61,592 nucleotides of DNA from Bernardetia sp. (lineage in GTDB: Bacteria > Bacteroidota > Bacteroidia > Cytophagales > Bernardetiaceae): NCBI RefSeq assembly GCF_020630935.1, contig NZ_JAHDIG010000020.1, forward strand, positions 1 to 61,592. The letters run 5' to 3'. The notes below the pieces were generated by a model. It searched no databases and had not been told where the DNA came from. It saw nothing but the letters and a program-made list of their open reading frames with translations. The translations under genes were made by a program, and so were the position numbers. Shown here piece after piece: positions 18,073 to 26,815 of this stretch. The first letter of the stretch is position 1. The number at the start of each line of letters is the position of its first letter.

Positions 18073-20472
18073 CTAGTAGTTTACAGTTTCCAATACAGCG
18101 TGAGAATAATGTTCTTCGGCTTGTACAAATCCATAAGTAGATTGGATTTCTGCTCCTACTTTCTTTTTTTCCATTTCAGCAGTAAAAGCCAAATCTAAAA
18201 ACGAACACCCTAAATTTTTGGCTCTCAAGACAGATTGATAAAGAATTTGCTTATATACATTAAATTCTCTGACATAATCATAGTTCAAACCTACCAAAAG
18301 CCCACTATATTCTTTTCCATTCTTATAACTAAATAACATGCCCACAGCACCAGCTTTCTTATTGTCTTTCAGATACAATCTAATAATATCATAATTATCG
18401 TCTTCAAACATTCGTTCAAACATCTGATAAGGAAGCTCAAAGACATTCATCTCATACGATTTTTCAAAAACTTGTTGGTAGAGTTCGAAACATTGTTGTT
18501 TTTCTTCTCCAGTTCTTGGCTTTTCATAACTAACTTCAAAATAATCTTTGTAAGCCAAAATTTCTTTTTTCAAACTATATCGATATTTACTACTCAAGGT
18601 TTGTAGATATTCTTCATGCGTATTCCATTTATCTAAATACAAAACGGAGTTATCTAGCAGTTCCATTTTAGCCAAACCAAGCTCTAACATCGTATTTTCA
18701 TACTCTTTGTCATCAATATCTTTAATCATCAGAGTAGATACATTTTCTTTTTCTGCTATTTCTTGAGTGGCTTTCAAAAACAGTTCTAAGGCATTCTTCC
18801 ATTGCTTATGATTCTTGTTGATGTAAAGCGATTTCCCCATTGAAAATACAGAACCTGTCATGAGTTGCTTAGAAGTAAGATAATATGGATTTAATTTTCG
18901 TTCTTCTTCTATTTTCATCGATAGTTTAGCATCACTAAGCATATCATCTTTTATCAAACTGATTGTAAATAAAGAGTACAAAACAATTTGGTTTTGAGCA
19001 TCTGTAACTCGGTAATAATAAAAATCAATATTGTTTTCTTTTTTAGAATGATTAGAAAATGTCTTTTCTAAAGCCAAAAGATTTTGATAAGATTGAGTCC
19101 CCGAATGTCCCATAAACTCTTGCCATTCTTGTTTATCAATTTCCGAAATACTTCTAAATAAAGTTGTCTTTAATGCTTTGTTTTCAAATTTTTCTTGTTC
19201 TTTTTTAGACGAAATGTCAATATTTATTTCTTTGATTTTAAATATTTTAGACACTTCGGCAGTAGAACTGTTTTCTTCTTCCAGTCCCAAAACATATTCT
19301 TTTTGAAGCGTCGTGAGCATATTTTCTAATTCTTCGTACGATAAATTTCTATTTACCATAAAACGAAGTCCACTTTTTTTCATTGGGACGGCAGGAAAAG
19401 CAGCCGAGTTCATATAAAAACCTTTGCTCTTCATTCGCTTGACAATATTACGAGTAATACGTGGCAAACCAACAGGAATAAAAAACAGAGGCGTATCTGA
19501 TTTTTCGTATTGAGGAAGCCCTAATTTTTCTAGCTTGTCGTTTACAAAATCAATTTTATCTTTGATTTCCTTCTGATATATTTCTATGTCTTCTGAAAGA
19601 TGTAGTTTGGCAGAGGCAATAGCAGCTCCCAACATAGGAGGCTGAATAGGTCCTGAAAATATCAGAGTGCTACCACAGTTTTTTACTCGGTTGCGTAACT
19701 CTTCATTTGGAAAAACAAGTACCCCACCAGCAGAAGCAAAAGATTTGTTCAATGAAGTAGCTAATATCATTTTATCATGATGTTCAATTTTGCTTCTTAC
19801 ATAACCCACTCCATTTTTTCCTACCCAACTCATTCCGTGAGCATCGTCAATGTAGAGGTGGAATTGTTTATAGGTATTCATAAAATACTCTAATTCTTTT
19901 AAAGGAGCAGCATCGCCGTACATAGAATAAACGCCATCTGCCAAATACCAAATTTTTTTGTGTTTATTTTGAAGACTCTTGATTTTGCTTTCTAAAGCCT
20001 TCATTGAGTTATGAGGAATAACATAGGTAGGAATTTTTTTAGCTTTCAAAATCTGTGTAGCTAATTGTACGCTAGAGTGAACTTGTAAGTCTAAAATGAC
20101 GGCATCGCCTTCTTCCACCACCACAGGGAGAGCAGCAAAATGTCCTAAAGTAGTGCTTGCACTTGCAATGACTGGTTTTTCAAATATTTTTTCTAAATAG
20201 CTTTCTAATTCTTCATAAATTCCTAGAGAAAGATAAGTTCTTGAGGTTGAAAATTGTGAACCAAATTTTTGCGTTTTTTCGATGATTCCTTCCTTGATTT
20301 TGGAGTGATATTCTAATCCCAAATAACTACAAGAACCAAAATTGATAACTTCTGCATCGTGGATAGTTATTTTACTTCCCTTTATTTCTTCATCAGAAGT
20401 AAAATTATGAACAACACCATGTTGGGCAGCATCAACCAATATCTGATTGAGCATATCAAGACTATTCGCCAT
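18073..20472 (-). CDS. Fusion of alpha-oxoamine synthase and GNAT-like acyltransferase
   Basis: Residues 1 to about 395 form a PLP-dependent alpha-oxoamine synthase, the group with BioF, serine palmitoyltransferase and cysteate acyltransferase: NFGSCSYLGLEYH, cofactor-contacting DDAHG (209-213), and PLP Lys243 in TSLNKSFASAGG. These enzymes condense an acyl thioester with an amino acid. After a linker (about 396-430), residues 430-799 form a GNAT-like region of the BioF2 type. Length is about twice that of BioF, and there is no biotin gene nearby. A role in sphingolipid- or sulfonolipid-type long-chain base synthesis is a reasonable inference for this phylum, with the C-terminal half perhaps N-acylating or transferring a further group; the substrates are not determined by sequence. 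The neighbouring phosphatidate phosphatase is also a lipid enzyme. Confidence 0.88.
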   Translation of the reverse strand: MANSLDMLNQILVDAAQHGVVHNFTSDEEIKGSKITIHDAEVINFGSCSYLGLEYHSKIKEGIIEKTQKFGSQFSTSRTYLSLGIYEELESYLEKIFEKPVIASASTTLGHFAALPVVVEEGDAVILDLQVHSSVQLATQILKAKKIPTYVIPHNSMKALESKIKSLQNKHKKIWYLADGVYSMYGDAAPLKELEYFMNTYKQFHLYIDDAHGMSWVGKNGVGYVRSKIEHHDKMILATSLNKSFASAGGVLVFPNEELRNRVKNCGSTLIFSGPIQPPMLGAAIASAKLHLSEDIEIYQKEIKDKIDFVNDKLEKLGLPQYEKSDTPLFFIPVGLPRITRNIVKRMKSKGFYMNSAAFPAVPMKKSGLRFMVNRNLSYEELENMLTTLQKEYVLGLEEENSSTAEVSKIFKIKEINIDISSKKEQEKFENKALKTTLFRSISEIDKQEWQEFMGHSGTQSYQNLLALEKTFSNHSKKENNIDFYYYRVTDAQNQIVLYSLFTISLIKDDMLSDAKLSMKIEEERKLNPYYLTSKQLMTGSVFSMGKSLYINKNHKQWKNALELFLKATQEIAEKENVSTLMIKDIDDKEYENTMLELGLAKMELLDNSVLYLDKWNTHEEYLQTLSSKYRYSLKKEILAYKDYFEVSYEKPRTGEEKQQCFELYQQVFEKSYEMNVFELPYQMFERMFEDDNYDIIRLYLKDNKKAGAVGMLFSYKNGKEYSGLLVGLNYDYVREFNVYKQILYQSVLRAKNLGCSFLDLAFTAEMEKKKVGAEIQSTYGFVQAEEHYSHAVLETVNY

Positions 20473-20725
20473 TAAAAATAAGTTTTTGAGATAAAGTAGT
20501 AGTAAACTATCTGCTCTTAAAGACAGAACAGAAGTAAGTGCAGTAAGAAGTGGACTTCAAAATTAACACTTTTTTTAAATTAAATGTATTTGGTTATACG
20601 TTGTTAATGTTTTTGGGTTACCTATTTTTTGTACTTTTTCTAGAAAATCAAAAAAGAATTTAAAGTTTGTATCTAAATATTTGGTAATCAGTTATAAAAG
20701 CTGTGAAAAAATCAACTTTATTATC

Positions 20726-21061
20726 TTATGCCTTCCTAACAAACTCTGATTTGAGAGCCATTTTTCCAAAGCCATCAATTTTACAGTCGATATTGTGGTC
20801 GCCTTCGGTAAGACGAATATTTTTTACTTTTGTTCCTGCTTTTACAGGTTTGGGTGCACCTTTTACAGGTAAATCTTTCACAACTACTACACTATCTCCA
20901 TCTTGCAGAGGGTTTCCATTAGCATCTAAAATCTGATTTTCAATAGTCATTGACTCTTCTTTTTCTGCTGGGTTCCATTCAAATCCACATTCTGGACAAG
21001 CGTATAACGTTTCGCTCATTTCATAACCATAAGGGGATGCACAACTCGGACAAGTTTTCAT
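20726..21061 (-). CDS. PhnA/YjdM-family zinc-ribbon protein
   Basis: The longest frame starts at TTG (21094); the ATG at 21059-21061 puts the zinc ribbon at the N terminus as in the family and gives 111 residues. Residues 1-30 carry [10 protein letters not shown] and CPECGFEW, a four-cysteine ribbon. The rest is the conserved PhnA domain with [21 protein letters not shown] and the closing [16 protein letters not shown]. The name PhnA is historical: the protein family is not shown to cleave phosphonates in general. It stands alone and is divergent from endonuclease III. Confidence 0.9.
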   Translation of the reverse strand: MKTCPSCASPYGYEMSETLYACPECGFEWNPAEKEESMTIENQILDANGNPLQDGDSVVVVKDLPVKGAPKPVKAGTKVKNIRLTEGDHNIDCKIDGFGKMALKSEFVRKA

Positions 21062-21180
21062 ATTTTTGAAAAATAAGTGATTAATTTTATTCAATCATAA
21101 AAGTACAAACTTTTAATAAAACTAAGTAGTTGTTTGATAACTACAACAATGTATCTATTCTTTAGCTCATTTTATCTAAT

Positions 21181-21885
21181 ATGAAATTTCCAAAATCTGT
21201 CCATTACAAACCCAAAACAAAAGCCAAGGCGATTGCTAAAATATTGCAAGAGCTTTATCCCAATCCTGCTGTTCCTTTAGACCATCAAGACGCTTATACG
21301 CTGCTCGTTTCTGTGCTTTTATCTGCTCAATGTACTGACAAACGAGTAAATCAAGTAACGCCAATTCTTTTTGAAGAAGCTGATACGCCCAATAAAATGG
21401 TACAACTCACAACGGAACAAATAAAAAGTATTATCCGACCGTGTGGACTTTCCAACAACAAATCAAAGGCAATCCATCGTCTTTCAGAGATTCTTTTAGA
21501 AAAGTACAATGGCGAAGTACCAGACAAAATGAAACTTTTAGAAGAACTTCCAGGGGTAGGACACAAAACGGCTTCGGTCGTCGTTTCACAGTATTTTGGG
21601 CAGCCTGCTTTTCCTGTGGATACACATATTCATCGTTTGGCATATCGTTGGGGACTTTCAAGTGGGAAAAATGTAGTCCAGACGGAGAAAGATTTGAAAG
21701 CTCTTTTTCCTAAAAAAGATTGGAACGACTTACATATTCAGATTATTTATTTTGGTAGAGAATACTGTCCTGCACGTAGTCATAACCCTTTAGAATGTCC
21801 GATTTGTAGCCAGTATGGAAATGTAGAATATCTTGAGAAGTATTTGGAGGAACAGGAGATGAAAGAAGAGAAACATTCTCTTTGA
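21181..21885 (+). CDS. nth: Endonuclease III, with an incomplete iron-sulfur ligand set
   Basis: Nth removes oxidised pyrimidines and nicks the abasic site. The helix-hairpin-helix LPGVGHKTA carries catalytic Lys129, and Asp147 (FPVDTHIHR) is the second catalytic residue; both match the classical enzyme. The 4Fe-4S loop normally reads C-X6-C-X2-C-X5-C. Here it is Cys196-X9-Cys206-X2-Cys209, and the position of the fourth ligand is Val215. The cluster may be absent or use another ligand. The remaining fold and the 234-residue length are normal, so glycosylase activity is still expected. It is followed 56 bases later by menB in the same direction. Confidence 0.93.
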   Translation: MKFPKSVHYKPKTKAKAIAKILQELYPNPAVPLDHQDAYTLLVSVLLSAQCTDKRVNQVTPILFEEADTPNKMVQLTTEQIKSIIRPCGLSNNKSKAIHRLSEILLEKYNGEVPDKMKLLEELPGVGHKTASVVVSQYFGQPAFPVDTHIHRLAYRWGLSSGKNVVQTEKDLKALFPKKDWNDLHIQIIYFGREYCPARSHNPLECPICSQYGNVEYLEKYLEEQEMKEEKHSL

Positions 21886-21941
21886 AAAAATATTTATCTT
21901 GCAGCATATCAAAATTAATTTTTTAAATCAATTATAAAAAA

Positions 21942-22802
21942 ATGACCCCAAAACCAGACTGGAAAGAAATCGAAGAACTCAATACTATCAAATTTGAAGA
22001 TATTACTTACAAAAAATGTGGTGGCGTGGCTCGTATTGCCTTCAACCGTCCAGAAGTTAGAAATGCCTTTCGCCCCAAAACAGTAGGCGAATTGTACAGA
22101 GCTTTTTTAGATGCTCGTGAAGATACTTCTATTGGAGTAGTGCTTTTCTCATCAGAAGGACCTTCGCCAAAAGATGGCGTGTATTCGTTTTGTAGTGGTG
22201 GCGACCAACGTACACGAGGACATCAAGGCTACGTCGATGATGACGGAATGCCAAGGCTCAATATTTTGGAAGTGCAGCGTCTTATTCGCTTTATGCCAAA
22301 GGCTGTGATTGCTGTTGTGAATGGCTGGGCTGTTGGTGGTGGACATAGTTTGCATGTCGTTTGTGATTTGACACTTGCTAGTAAAGAACACGCTATTTTC
22401 AAACAAACTGATGCCGACGTAACCAGTTTTGATGGTGGGTATGGTTCTGCGTATTTGGCTAAAATGGTAGGACAAAAACGAGCTAGAGAAATTTTCTTTT
22501 TAGGGCGTAATTATTCGGCACAGGAAGCCTACGAAATGGGAATGGTAAATGCTGTTATTCCTCATGACGAACTAGAAGATACAGCTTTCCAATGGGCAAC
22601 TGAAATTTTAGAAAAATCGCCTACTTCTATAAAAATGCTCAAATTCGCCTTCAACCTAACGGATGATGGAATGGTAGGGCAGCAAGTTTTTGCAGGGGAA
22701 GCAACACGTCTTGCCTATATGACTGATGAAGCAAAAGAAGGGAGAAATGCCTTTTTAGAGAAGCGTAAGCCAGACTTTAAAGATATTAAATGGATTCCGT
22801 AA
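21942..22802 (+). CDS. menB: 1,4-dihydroxy-2-naphthoyl-CoA synthase
   Basis: MenB closes the second ring of the menaquinone headgroup from o-succinylbenzoyl-CoA. This 286-residue crotonase-fold protein carries the MenB-specific stretches SFCSGGDQRTRG and VVNGWAVGGGHSLHVVCDLTLAS (oxyanion hole), DADVTSFDGGYGSAYLAK with the catalytic Asp, and the C-terminal KRKPDFKDIKWIP that distinguishes MenB from other enoyl-CoA hydratases. Length and motifs match the full enzyme. No other men gene lies in the window, so the pathway is scattered. Confidence 0.96.
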   Translation: MTPKPDWKEIEELNTIKFEDITYKKCGGVARIAFNRPEVRNAFRPKTVGELYRAFLDAREDTSIGVVLFSSEGPSPKDGVYSFCSGGDQRTRGHQGYVDDDGMPRLNILEVQRLIRFMPKAVIAVVNGWAVGGGHSLHVVCDLTLASKEHAIFKQTDADVTSFDGGYGSAYLAKMVGQKRAREIFFLGRNYSAQEAYEMGMVNAVIPHDELEDTAFQWATEILEKSPTSIKMLKFAFNLTDDGMVGQQVFAGEATRLAYMTDEAKEGRNAFLEKRKPDFKDIKWIP

Positions 22803-22803
22803 A

Positions 22804-22873
22804 TCAGTTTCCAGTTATCAGTAACCAGTAATCAGTTGAAATACAAACTTCTCAACATAGTAGTTTGTATTTC
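22804..22873. repeat. Short CAGT-type tandem repeats and a hairpin after menB
   Basis: ATCAGTTTCCAGTTATCAG then TAACCAGTAATCAGT is an imbricated short repeat; a related array is at 60877-60909. It is followed by a 12-bp perfect stem (GAAATACAAACT at 22838-22849, complement at 22862-22873) that could terminate menB. Short degenerate arrays of this style are common between genes in Bacteroidota. Confidence 0.6.
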
Positions 22874-22914
22874 TCTGTGTTGCTCTGTAACTCTGTGTTT
22901 AAAAAATATTTAAT

Positions 22915-23688
22915 TTGAATCAAGACTACTATAAAAATTACTACCACCTAGAACGAAATCATTGGTGGTTTGTGGTGCGTTTAGAAATTTTGAAGCAAGA
23001 ACTCCAAAAAATCATTTCTAAAGAAAAAAAAGAATTACGAATTCTAAACATAGGCATTGCCACAGGAAAAACTACCGAAATGCTGAAGAAATTTGGAGAA
23101 GTAACTTCACTAGAATACGATGCTACTTGTGCTGATTTTGTAAGAGAAAAATTAAATCTTGAAGTTATTGAAGGTTCAGTTTTAGAATTACCTTTTAAGG
23201 ATAATAGTTTTGATATGGTTTGTGCTTTTGATGTTATCGAACATGTAGAAGACGACCAAAAAGCTATTTTTGAGATGAGTAGAGTTTGCAAGCAAAATGG
23301 GAAAATTTGTATTACTGTTCCAGCATTTCAAAGCCTTTGGAGCTACCACGATGAAGTAAACCAGCATTTCAGAAGATATAAAATGAGTGAAGTTGTAAAT
23401 TTATTTGATTTGCAAAGTAAAAAAAATAATTTTACCTGTAAACTACTTCGAAAAACCTATTTCAATTCTTTTTTATTTGTTCCGATATGGCTTTTTAGAA
23501 AACTAAACTTTCTAATTCCGAAACAGTTTATTCGAAAAGGTGCAGGTTCTGATTTTGAAATTTATAAAGAAAATAAAATCTTAGATTCACTTTTAAAAGG
23601 AATTTTCTTGGTAGAGAAAAAACTATTTCGTTATGATATTTCCTTTCCTTTTGGTGTTTCGTTGCTTTATTTTGTAGAGAAAAAGTAA
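22915..23688 (+). CDS. Class I SAM-dependent methyltransferase, TTG start
   Basis: The 257-residue protein has the SAM-binding motif ILNIGIATGKTTEML (motif I, about 41-55), acidic ending LEYDAT, and CAFDVIEHVEDDQKAIFEM (motif IV-like), typical of the Methyltransf_11 group acting on small molecules or surface glycans. The reading frame has an in-frame stop at 22900 and no ATG before the conserved YYHLERNHWW region, so the TTG at 22915 is the only conventional start. The C-terminal half (about 165-230) is basic and aromatic and may contact membranes. The substrate is unknown. Confidence 0.88.
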   Translation: MNQDYYKNYYHLERNHWWFVVRLEILKQELQKIISKEKKELRILNIGIATGKTTEMLKKFGEVTSLEYDATCADFVREKLNLEVIEGSVLELPFKDNSFDMVCAFDVIEHVEDDQKAIFEMSRVCKQNGKICITVPAFQSLWSYHDEVNQHFRRYKMSEVVNLFDLQSKKNNFTCKLLRKTYFNSFLFVPIWLFRKLNFLIPKQFIRKGAGSDFEIYKENKILDSLLKGIFLVEKKLFRYDISFPFGVSLLYFVEKK

Positions 23689-23699
23689 TTTGATTGTCT

Positions 23700-23723
23700 G
23701 CTGTTCTGTGAGCCACAGAACAG
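23700..23723. repeat. Isolated internal hairpin of the miniature element
   Basis: CTGTTCTGTG (23701-23710) pairs perfectly with CACAGAACAG (23714-23723) across AGC. The same sequence, slightly decayed, forms the right-hand hairpin inside the elements at 10340 and 32821. No terminal repeat is present here. It lies 12 bases after the methyltransferase stop and may act as its terminator. Confidence 0.5.
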
Positions 23724-23777
23724 GGAAGTAGTAAATAATTTATCACTTACCATTCATCATTCATAATTTAAAAATCT

Positions 23778-24356
23778 ATGGTAAAAATCCCTAAAGAACT
23801 CAAAGAGGCTATCTGCCAAATGCCTCAAAAAGAAAAAGATAAAATATTGCTACGCTTAGTGGCAAAAGATGAGCTTCTCGTGGCAAAACTAGAGCATCAA
23901 CTTTTTGGAGATGAGAATGAAACAAGAGCATTGGCTGAAGAAATAAAAGAAGAGATTGACAAGATGACAAGTTATGACCACGACACACCAGGTTGGCTCA
24001 TGATGGCGATGCGAAGTGAAAATGGAGATATTACTCGCCATGTCAAGGTAACTAAAGACAAAAAAGGAGAAATCGAACTAACTTTGTACTTGCTATCCCA
24101 AACTTTTAAGAAGCAAAAAGATTTTTTAAAAAAGTATGCCTATCGTGCAGATAAGTTTGGAGGTTATGTTTGTAAGAGGACTGATTTTGTCTTGAAAAAA
24201 ATTATTAAACTTCATCCAGATTTGCAGTTTGATTCTAAAAATGAAGTAGAGTTTATACTTGATTTTCTGCATACTTCAAAAGCAACACAAGCAGATGCAG
24301 TATTACAAAAAATTCCAACAGACTGGGAAGTCTTTTTAGAGAAATATGGAAAATAG
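23778..24356 (+). CDS. Conserved-looking cytoplasmic protein of unknown function
   Basis: I do not recognise a named family. The 192-residue protein has no signal peptide or membrane segment. The first 70 residues are strongly helical and charged (ELKEAICQMPQKEKDKILLR, then an acidic stretch ending EEIKEEIDKM). The middle has PGWLMMAMRSENGDITRHV and a strand pair, and the C-terminal half is basic and helical. The charge pattern would allow nucleic-acid contact, but this is only an inference. It lies between the methyltransferase and YggS genes in the same direction, with gaps of 89 and 76 bases. Confidence 0.8.
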   Translation: MVKIPKELKEAICQMPQKEKDKILLRLVAKDELLVAKLEHQLFGDENETRALAEEIKEEIDKMTSYDHDTPGWLMMAMRSENGDITRHVKVTKDKKGEIELTLYLLSQTFKKQKDFLKKYAYRADKFGGYVCKRTDFVLKKIIKLHPDLQFDSKNEVEFILDFLHTSKATQADAVLQKIPTDWEVFLEKYGK

Positions 24357-24432
24357 GAATCAATTACGACCTGCTAAAGCAGCGAAGCTAATTAAAAATT
24401 ACGAAATATTTATTCAACAAAGTTAATTACCA

Positions 24433-25104
24433 ATGCAAGATGTTATAAAAGAGAACTTAGAAAATATTTTATCAAAACTAGAAAATACAGAGGCAAAATT
24501 GATTGCTGTTACTAAAACGCATCCTGTCGAAAAATTACAGACTTTATATGATTTGGATTTTAAAACTTTTGGAGAAAACCGAGTACAAGAACTCACCGAA
24601 AAATATGAAATGCTCCCAAAAGATATTGACTGGCATTTGATAGGCACACTTCAAACCAACAAAGTTAAATATATTGCGCCTTTTGCCAAGATGATTCATT
24701 CGGTAGAAAGTTTCAAACTCTTGAAGGAAATTGATAAACGAGCCAAACAAAATGAAAGAGTAATTGAATGTCTTTTACAAATGCACATTGCAGACGAAGA
24801 AACTAAGTTTGGATTAGATGAACAAGAACTTTATGAAATCTTGGATAATGAAGAATTGGCAAAACTCCAAAACATAAAGCTAGTAGGCTTAATGGGAATG
24901 GCTACCTTTACAGAGGACGAAAATCAAATCCGTTCGGAATTTAAAAAACTTAAATCTCTTTTTGATAAAGTAAAATCAAATTACAATACAGAAAACATAG
25001 CTTTCAGAGAACTTTCTATGGGAATGAGTGGAGATTATCCGATAGCGATAGAAGAAGGCGCAACACTTGTACGTGTAGGTAGTGCTATTTTTGGAAGTAG
25101 GTAG
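24433..25104 (+). CDS. YggS/PLPBP family pyridoxal phosphate homeostasis protein
   Basis: The single-domain TIM-barrel family binds PLP and keeps the free cofactor pool balanced without known catalysis. Length (223 residues) and motifs fit: LIAVTKTHP with PLP Lys28, FGENRVQELTEKY, WHLIGTLQTNKVKYI, and the phosphate-binding C terminus LSMGMSGDYPIAIEEGATLVRVGSAIFG. The stop lies 9 bases from the stop of the convergent TPM gene, leaving no room for an intergenic terminator. Two PLP enzymes that could draw on this pool, the oxoamine synthase fusion and cysteine desulfurase, are in the window. Confidence 0.95.
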   Translation: MQDVIKENLENILSKLENTEAKLIAVTKTHPVEKLQTLYDLDFKTFGENRVQELTEKYEMLPKDIDWHLIGTLQTNKVKYIAPFAKMIHSVESFKLLKEIDKRAKQNERVIECLLQMHIADEETKFGLDEQELYEILDNEELAKLQNIKLVGLMGMATFTEDENQIRSEFKKLKSLFDKVKSNYNTENIAFRELSMGMSGDYPIAIEEGATLVRVGSAIFGSR

Positions 25105-25113
25105 AACGCTAAA

Positions 25114-26676
25114 TCAAAAATCACTTCCTGCTCCATCTCCATCAAAACTTCCTCCTCCATATCCTGTGTGTGAAGAGTTATTTGAATTATTGTCTCTGTA
25201 ATAATCGTCGTCGTCATTATCTTGCGAAGTATTTTTCGAAGAAGAATATTTGTTATTTTGAGATTTGTAAGAGTTTAAAAGAGAATTGACTGAAGTCTTT
25301 TTTGTATTTGCATATTCCCAATGATTACGAAGATTTAAAAATAAATTGATTGCATCAGTTGAAGGGTCTTCCAATGTTTTTAAGGTCTGTTTGAGAAACT
25401 CACGCTCTTGTTTTCTTTGGTCTTTAGTTTTCAGTTTAGCAGGATAAATACTTTCTAAATTATTATTACTGATGATATGCTTTAACCAGTTTTTAATCTG
25501 TTGAGGTTCTAACTTTTTTGAAAGTTTTGGAGGCAAGAAAGGCAAACGAAGGCGATTTTCCATGTTTTCGAAGTAAACGACTTTATACTTTTCCTTGTAA
25601 GGAATAGTAACAAACTTTTGCATCATACTTTCTCTATATTCTGAAACTAAATTGGGTAAAAGAGTATAAAATTTTTCGGCTTCCTTCCAATATGTATCAT
25701 CCGTTAGATAGGAACGGATTTGTTCAAATTCTTGGCTTTTCTTGAGTTCTTCTTCTGCATATTTTATTTCATTATACTCTATGCGTTTTTTTAGTAATTT
25801 TTTTTCAGTAGCCGTTTTCCAATTTTGAGCAGCTAGTGGTTCGTGTTTGTTATAAATTTGATAGGTGTCTTCTATCATTTTGATTACTTTTTCTCTCTTT
25901 TCAGACTGAATTTTCTGTTGTTCTTTCTCATTTTTCCACCAAATTAAGCTAAATAAAAATATTCCTTGAGTAATTCCACTCATTATTAAACCAATCCAAA
26001 AAGCTTCAACAACAAACAGAATGGTAAGACCAATTACTAGCCAAATAGAAAGAAAAATAAAGCTAAATTTGAATCTACCATCGCCAGCGAAGACTCCTCC
26101 CATAAAAAAGAAGACTACACCAAATAAAATAAATGTCCAAATTTCTTTACTTCCTAGTTTCTCAAAACCTTTTGGTGCAAAGTTATTTCCTAGTTTTTGG
26201 GTAAAGTTAGTTGTGAGTTGGTCTAGGGCAGAATAAAAATCTTGATTTTTGAGTAAAGGTGTGATTTGATTGAGCCACGCTGTTAGTTCTTCTTCTGTGA
26301 TATATTTTTTGATTCCTTTTCCAATTTCTATTTTTATTTTTTGCTCGTTTGTTGCTAAAAGTATTAATACGCCATTATTTTTTTTTGCTTGCCCAATTCC
26401 CCATAAATTAGCTACTTGTAAACTTAGTGTATCTATCGGATAATTTTCTAAGCTAGGAATCGTAATAATCTGTATTTGTGTAGTTGTCCTTTGATTATAT
26501 TCGTGTAGTTTTTCTCTTAATTGTCCCTCCTTTTTTTCTGAAATGATGGAAGAGTAATCTCTCATCAAATCAAAATCAGTTGGTTTTTTCCATAGTGATT
26601 CAATTCCCAAGTAGTTTTGAGCAACTACTTGTCCTATACTTAAAATAAAGAGAAGAGTAAGTAATAATTTTTTCAT
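25114..26676 (-). CDS. TPM-domain membrane protein
   Basis: A signal peptide (MKKLLLTLLFILSIGQVVAQ) is followed by a TPM domain (about 36-165; VVAQNYLGIESLWKKPTDF leads in, with ANLWGIGQAKKNNGVLILLA inside). TPM domains are found in YgcG-like proteins of uncertain function and in photosystem II repair. Two or three hydrophobic segments follow (about 174-245), then a long charged helical region facing the cytoplasm. The tail is rich in Ser, Asn and Asp and ends GYGGGSFDGDGAGSDF, the glycine-rich end usual in this family. It is 520 residues, longer than minimal members because of the extended helical region. Confidence 0.88.
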   Translation of the reverse strand: MKKLLLTLLFILSIGQVVAQNYLGIESLWKKPTDFDLMRDYSSIISEKKEGQLREKLHEYNQRTTTQIQIITIPSLENYPIDTLSLQVANLWGIGQAKKNNGVLILLATNEQKIKIEIGKGIKKYITEEELTAWLNQITPLLKNQDFYSALDQLTTNFTQKLGNNFAPKGFEKLGSKEIWTFILFGVVFFFMGGVFAGDGRFKFSFIFLSIWLVIGLTILFVVEAFWIGLIMSGITQGIFLFSLIWWKNEKEQQKIQSEKREKVIKMIEDTYQIYNKHEPLAAQNWKTATEKKLLKKRIEYNEIKYAEEELKKSQEFEQIRSYLTDDTYWKEAEKFYTLLPNLVSEYRESMMQKFVTIPYKEKYKVVYFENMENRLRLPFLPPKLSKKLEPQQIKNWLKHIISNNNLESIYPAKLKTKDQRKQEREFLKQTLKTLEDPSTDAINLFLNLRNHWEYANTKKTSVNSLLNSYKSQNNKYSSSKNTSQDNDDDDYYRDNNSNNSSHTGYGGGSFDGDGAGSDF

Positions 26677-26815
26677 GGCTGTAAAAGATTAAACATTACT
26701 AATTACGCTAAATTGGTTGTTTTTTTAAATAAAATGCATTTTTCTAAAGCAAGCAATAAAGCAACATTGTGTAATTATAACAAAAAAACTATAGCCAAAC
26801 CTTTTTAGTAGAAAA

